Source: Methanoregula sp.
GTDB lineage: Archaea; Halobacteriota; Methanomicrobia; Methanomicrobiales; Methanospirillaceae
Length of the DNA: 5,320 bases
Assembly: GCA_023228295.1 (NCBI GenBank)
Contig: JALOBP010000139.1
Coordinates: 1 to 5,320 of the forward strand
Direction of reading: 5' to 3'
The notes below the pieces were generated by a model. That model did not search any database and was not told where the DNA came from. It was given only the letters and a program-made list of their open reading frames with translations. A program made the position numbers and the translations under genes. This document shows, piece after piece, positions 5,131 through 5,320 of the stretch (positions are counted from its first letter, which is position 1; every line of letters starts with the position of its first letter).

Positions 5131-5320
5131 TTACCGGTGTGCGATCTCCCATAAATACAACGATGCCACGGACCCGTGCGGCGAATACCGTTTCCGGTAT
5201 CGTTCGAATGCAGCCCGGTCGATCGACTCCTTTCCATAGAGCCGCATCATGCCCCTGCGGATGGCGAGATCCCCCCAACTCACAACGTCCGGGCGCTCCA
5301 TTGCAAAGATGAGGAGCATC
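5131..5320 (-). CDS. AlkA-like DNA-3-methyladenine glycosylase, C-terminal fragment
   Basis: The last 62-63 residues of a DNA base-excision repair enzyme of the HhH-GPD superfamily, which cuts alkylated bases from DNA. The visible part, MLLIFAMERPDVVSWGDLAIRRGMMRLYG, then FERYRKRYSPHGSVASLYLWEIAHR, matches the end of AlkA-type glycosylases: the xPDV...DLAIRR block after the catalytic helix, then the (Y/W)xPxxSxAxLYLW motif (E. coli AlkA has RWKPWRSYALLHIW here). The helix-hairpin-helix and catalytic aspartate lie beyond the right edge. The ATG at 5319 is internal, since the family runs GxGxWTAEM into this point. The gene is convergent with the DUF4013-like gene, 66 bp between stops. Truncated by the window, not a pseudogene. 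Confidence 0.85.
   Translation of the reverse strand, partial: MLLIFAMERPDVVSWGDLAIRRGMMRLYGKESIDRAAFERYRKRYSPHGSVASLYLWEIAHR

Overview
The window comes from a hydrogenotrophic methanogenic archaeon, most likely of the order Methanomicrobiales (a Methanoregula-like lineage is my guess from protein style, not proven). The evidence is five consecutive genes of the methyl-tetrahydromethanopterin:coenzyme M methyltransferase (Mtr), an enzyme found in methanogens and their close relatives. Strong GGAGG/GGTGA-type ribosome binding sites and TATA-like promoter elements also fit an archaeon.

Positions 1-3050, minus strand: the start of the mtr operon, read right to left as mtrE, mtrD, mtrC, mtrB and the first 43 codons of mtrA. 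The genes overlap by 4 nt or lie 1-10 nt apart, each with a ribosome binding site at or inside the end of the gene before it. The operon runs off the left edge. MtrC, MtrD and MtrE are the multi-spanning membrane part of the sodium pump, MtrB is a small one-helix subunit, and MtrA carries the cobamide that accepts the methyl group.

Positions 3051-3321: an A+T-rich intergenic stretch in front of mtrE and behind the next gene upstream. It holds two possible TATA boxes, an 8-bp palindrome, a 16-bp direct repeat at two places 125 bp apart, a short hairpin with a T tract, and a stem-loop in the predicted leader next to the mtrE ribosome binding site. This is the least explained part of the window.

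Positions 3322-4146, minus strand: a six-helix voltage-gated potassium channel with the TVGYGD filter, a textbook S4 segment and a C-terminal coiled coil. It is followed in the same direction by mtrE. Positions 4147-4347 separate it from a divergent gene and contain a nested dyad symmetry (4224-4257). Positions 4348-5064, plus strand: a DUF4013-like integral membrane protein of unknown function, ending in a T-rich tract. Positions 5131-5320, minus strand: the C-terminal end of an AlkA-like DNA-3-methyladenine glycosylase, convergent with the DUF4013 gene and cut by the right edge.

I see no mobile element, CRISPR array, tRNA or rRNA. The genes belong to known families. The most novel material is in the two regulatory intergenic regions, and the functional claims there are inference.
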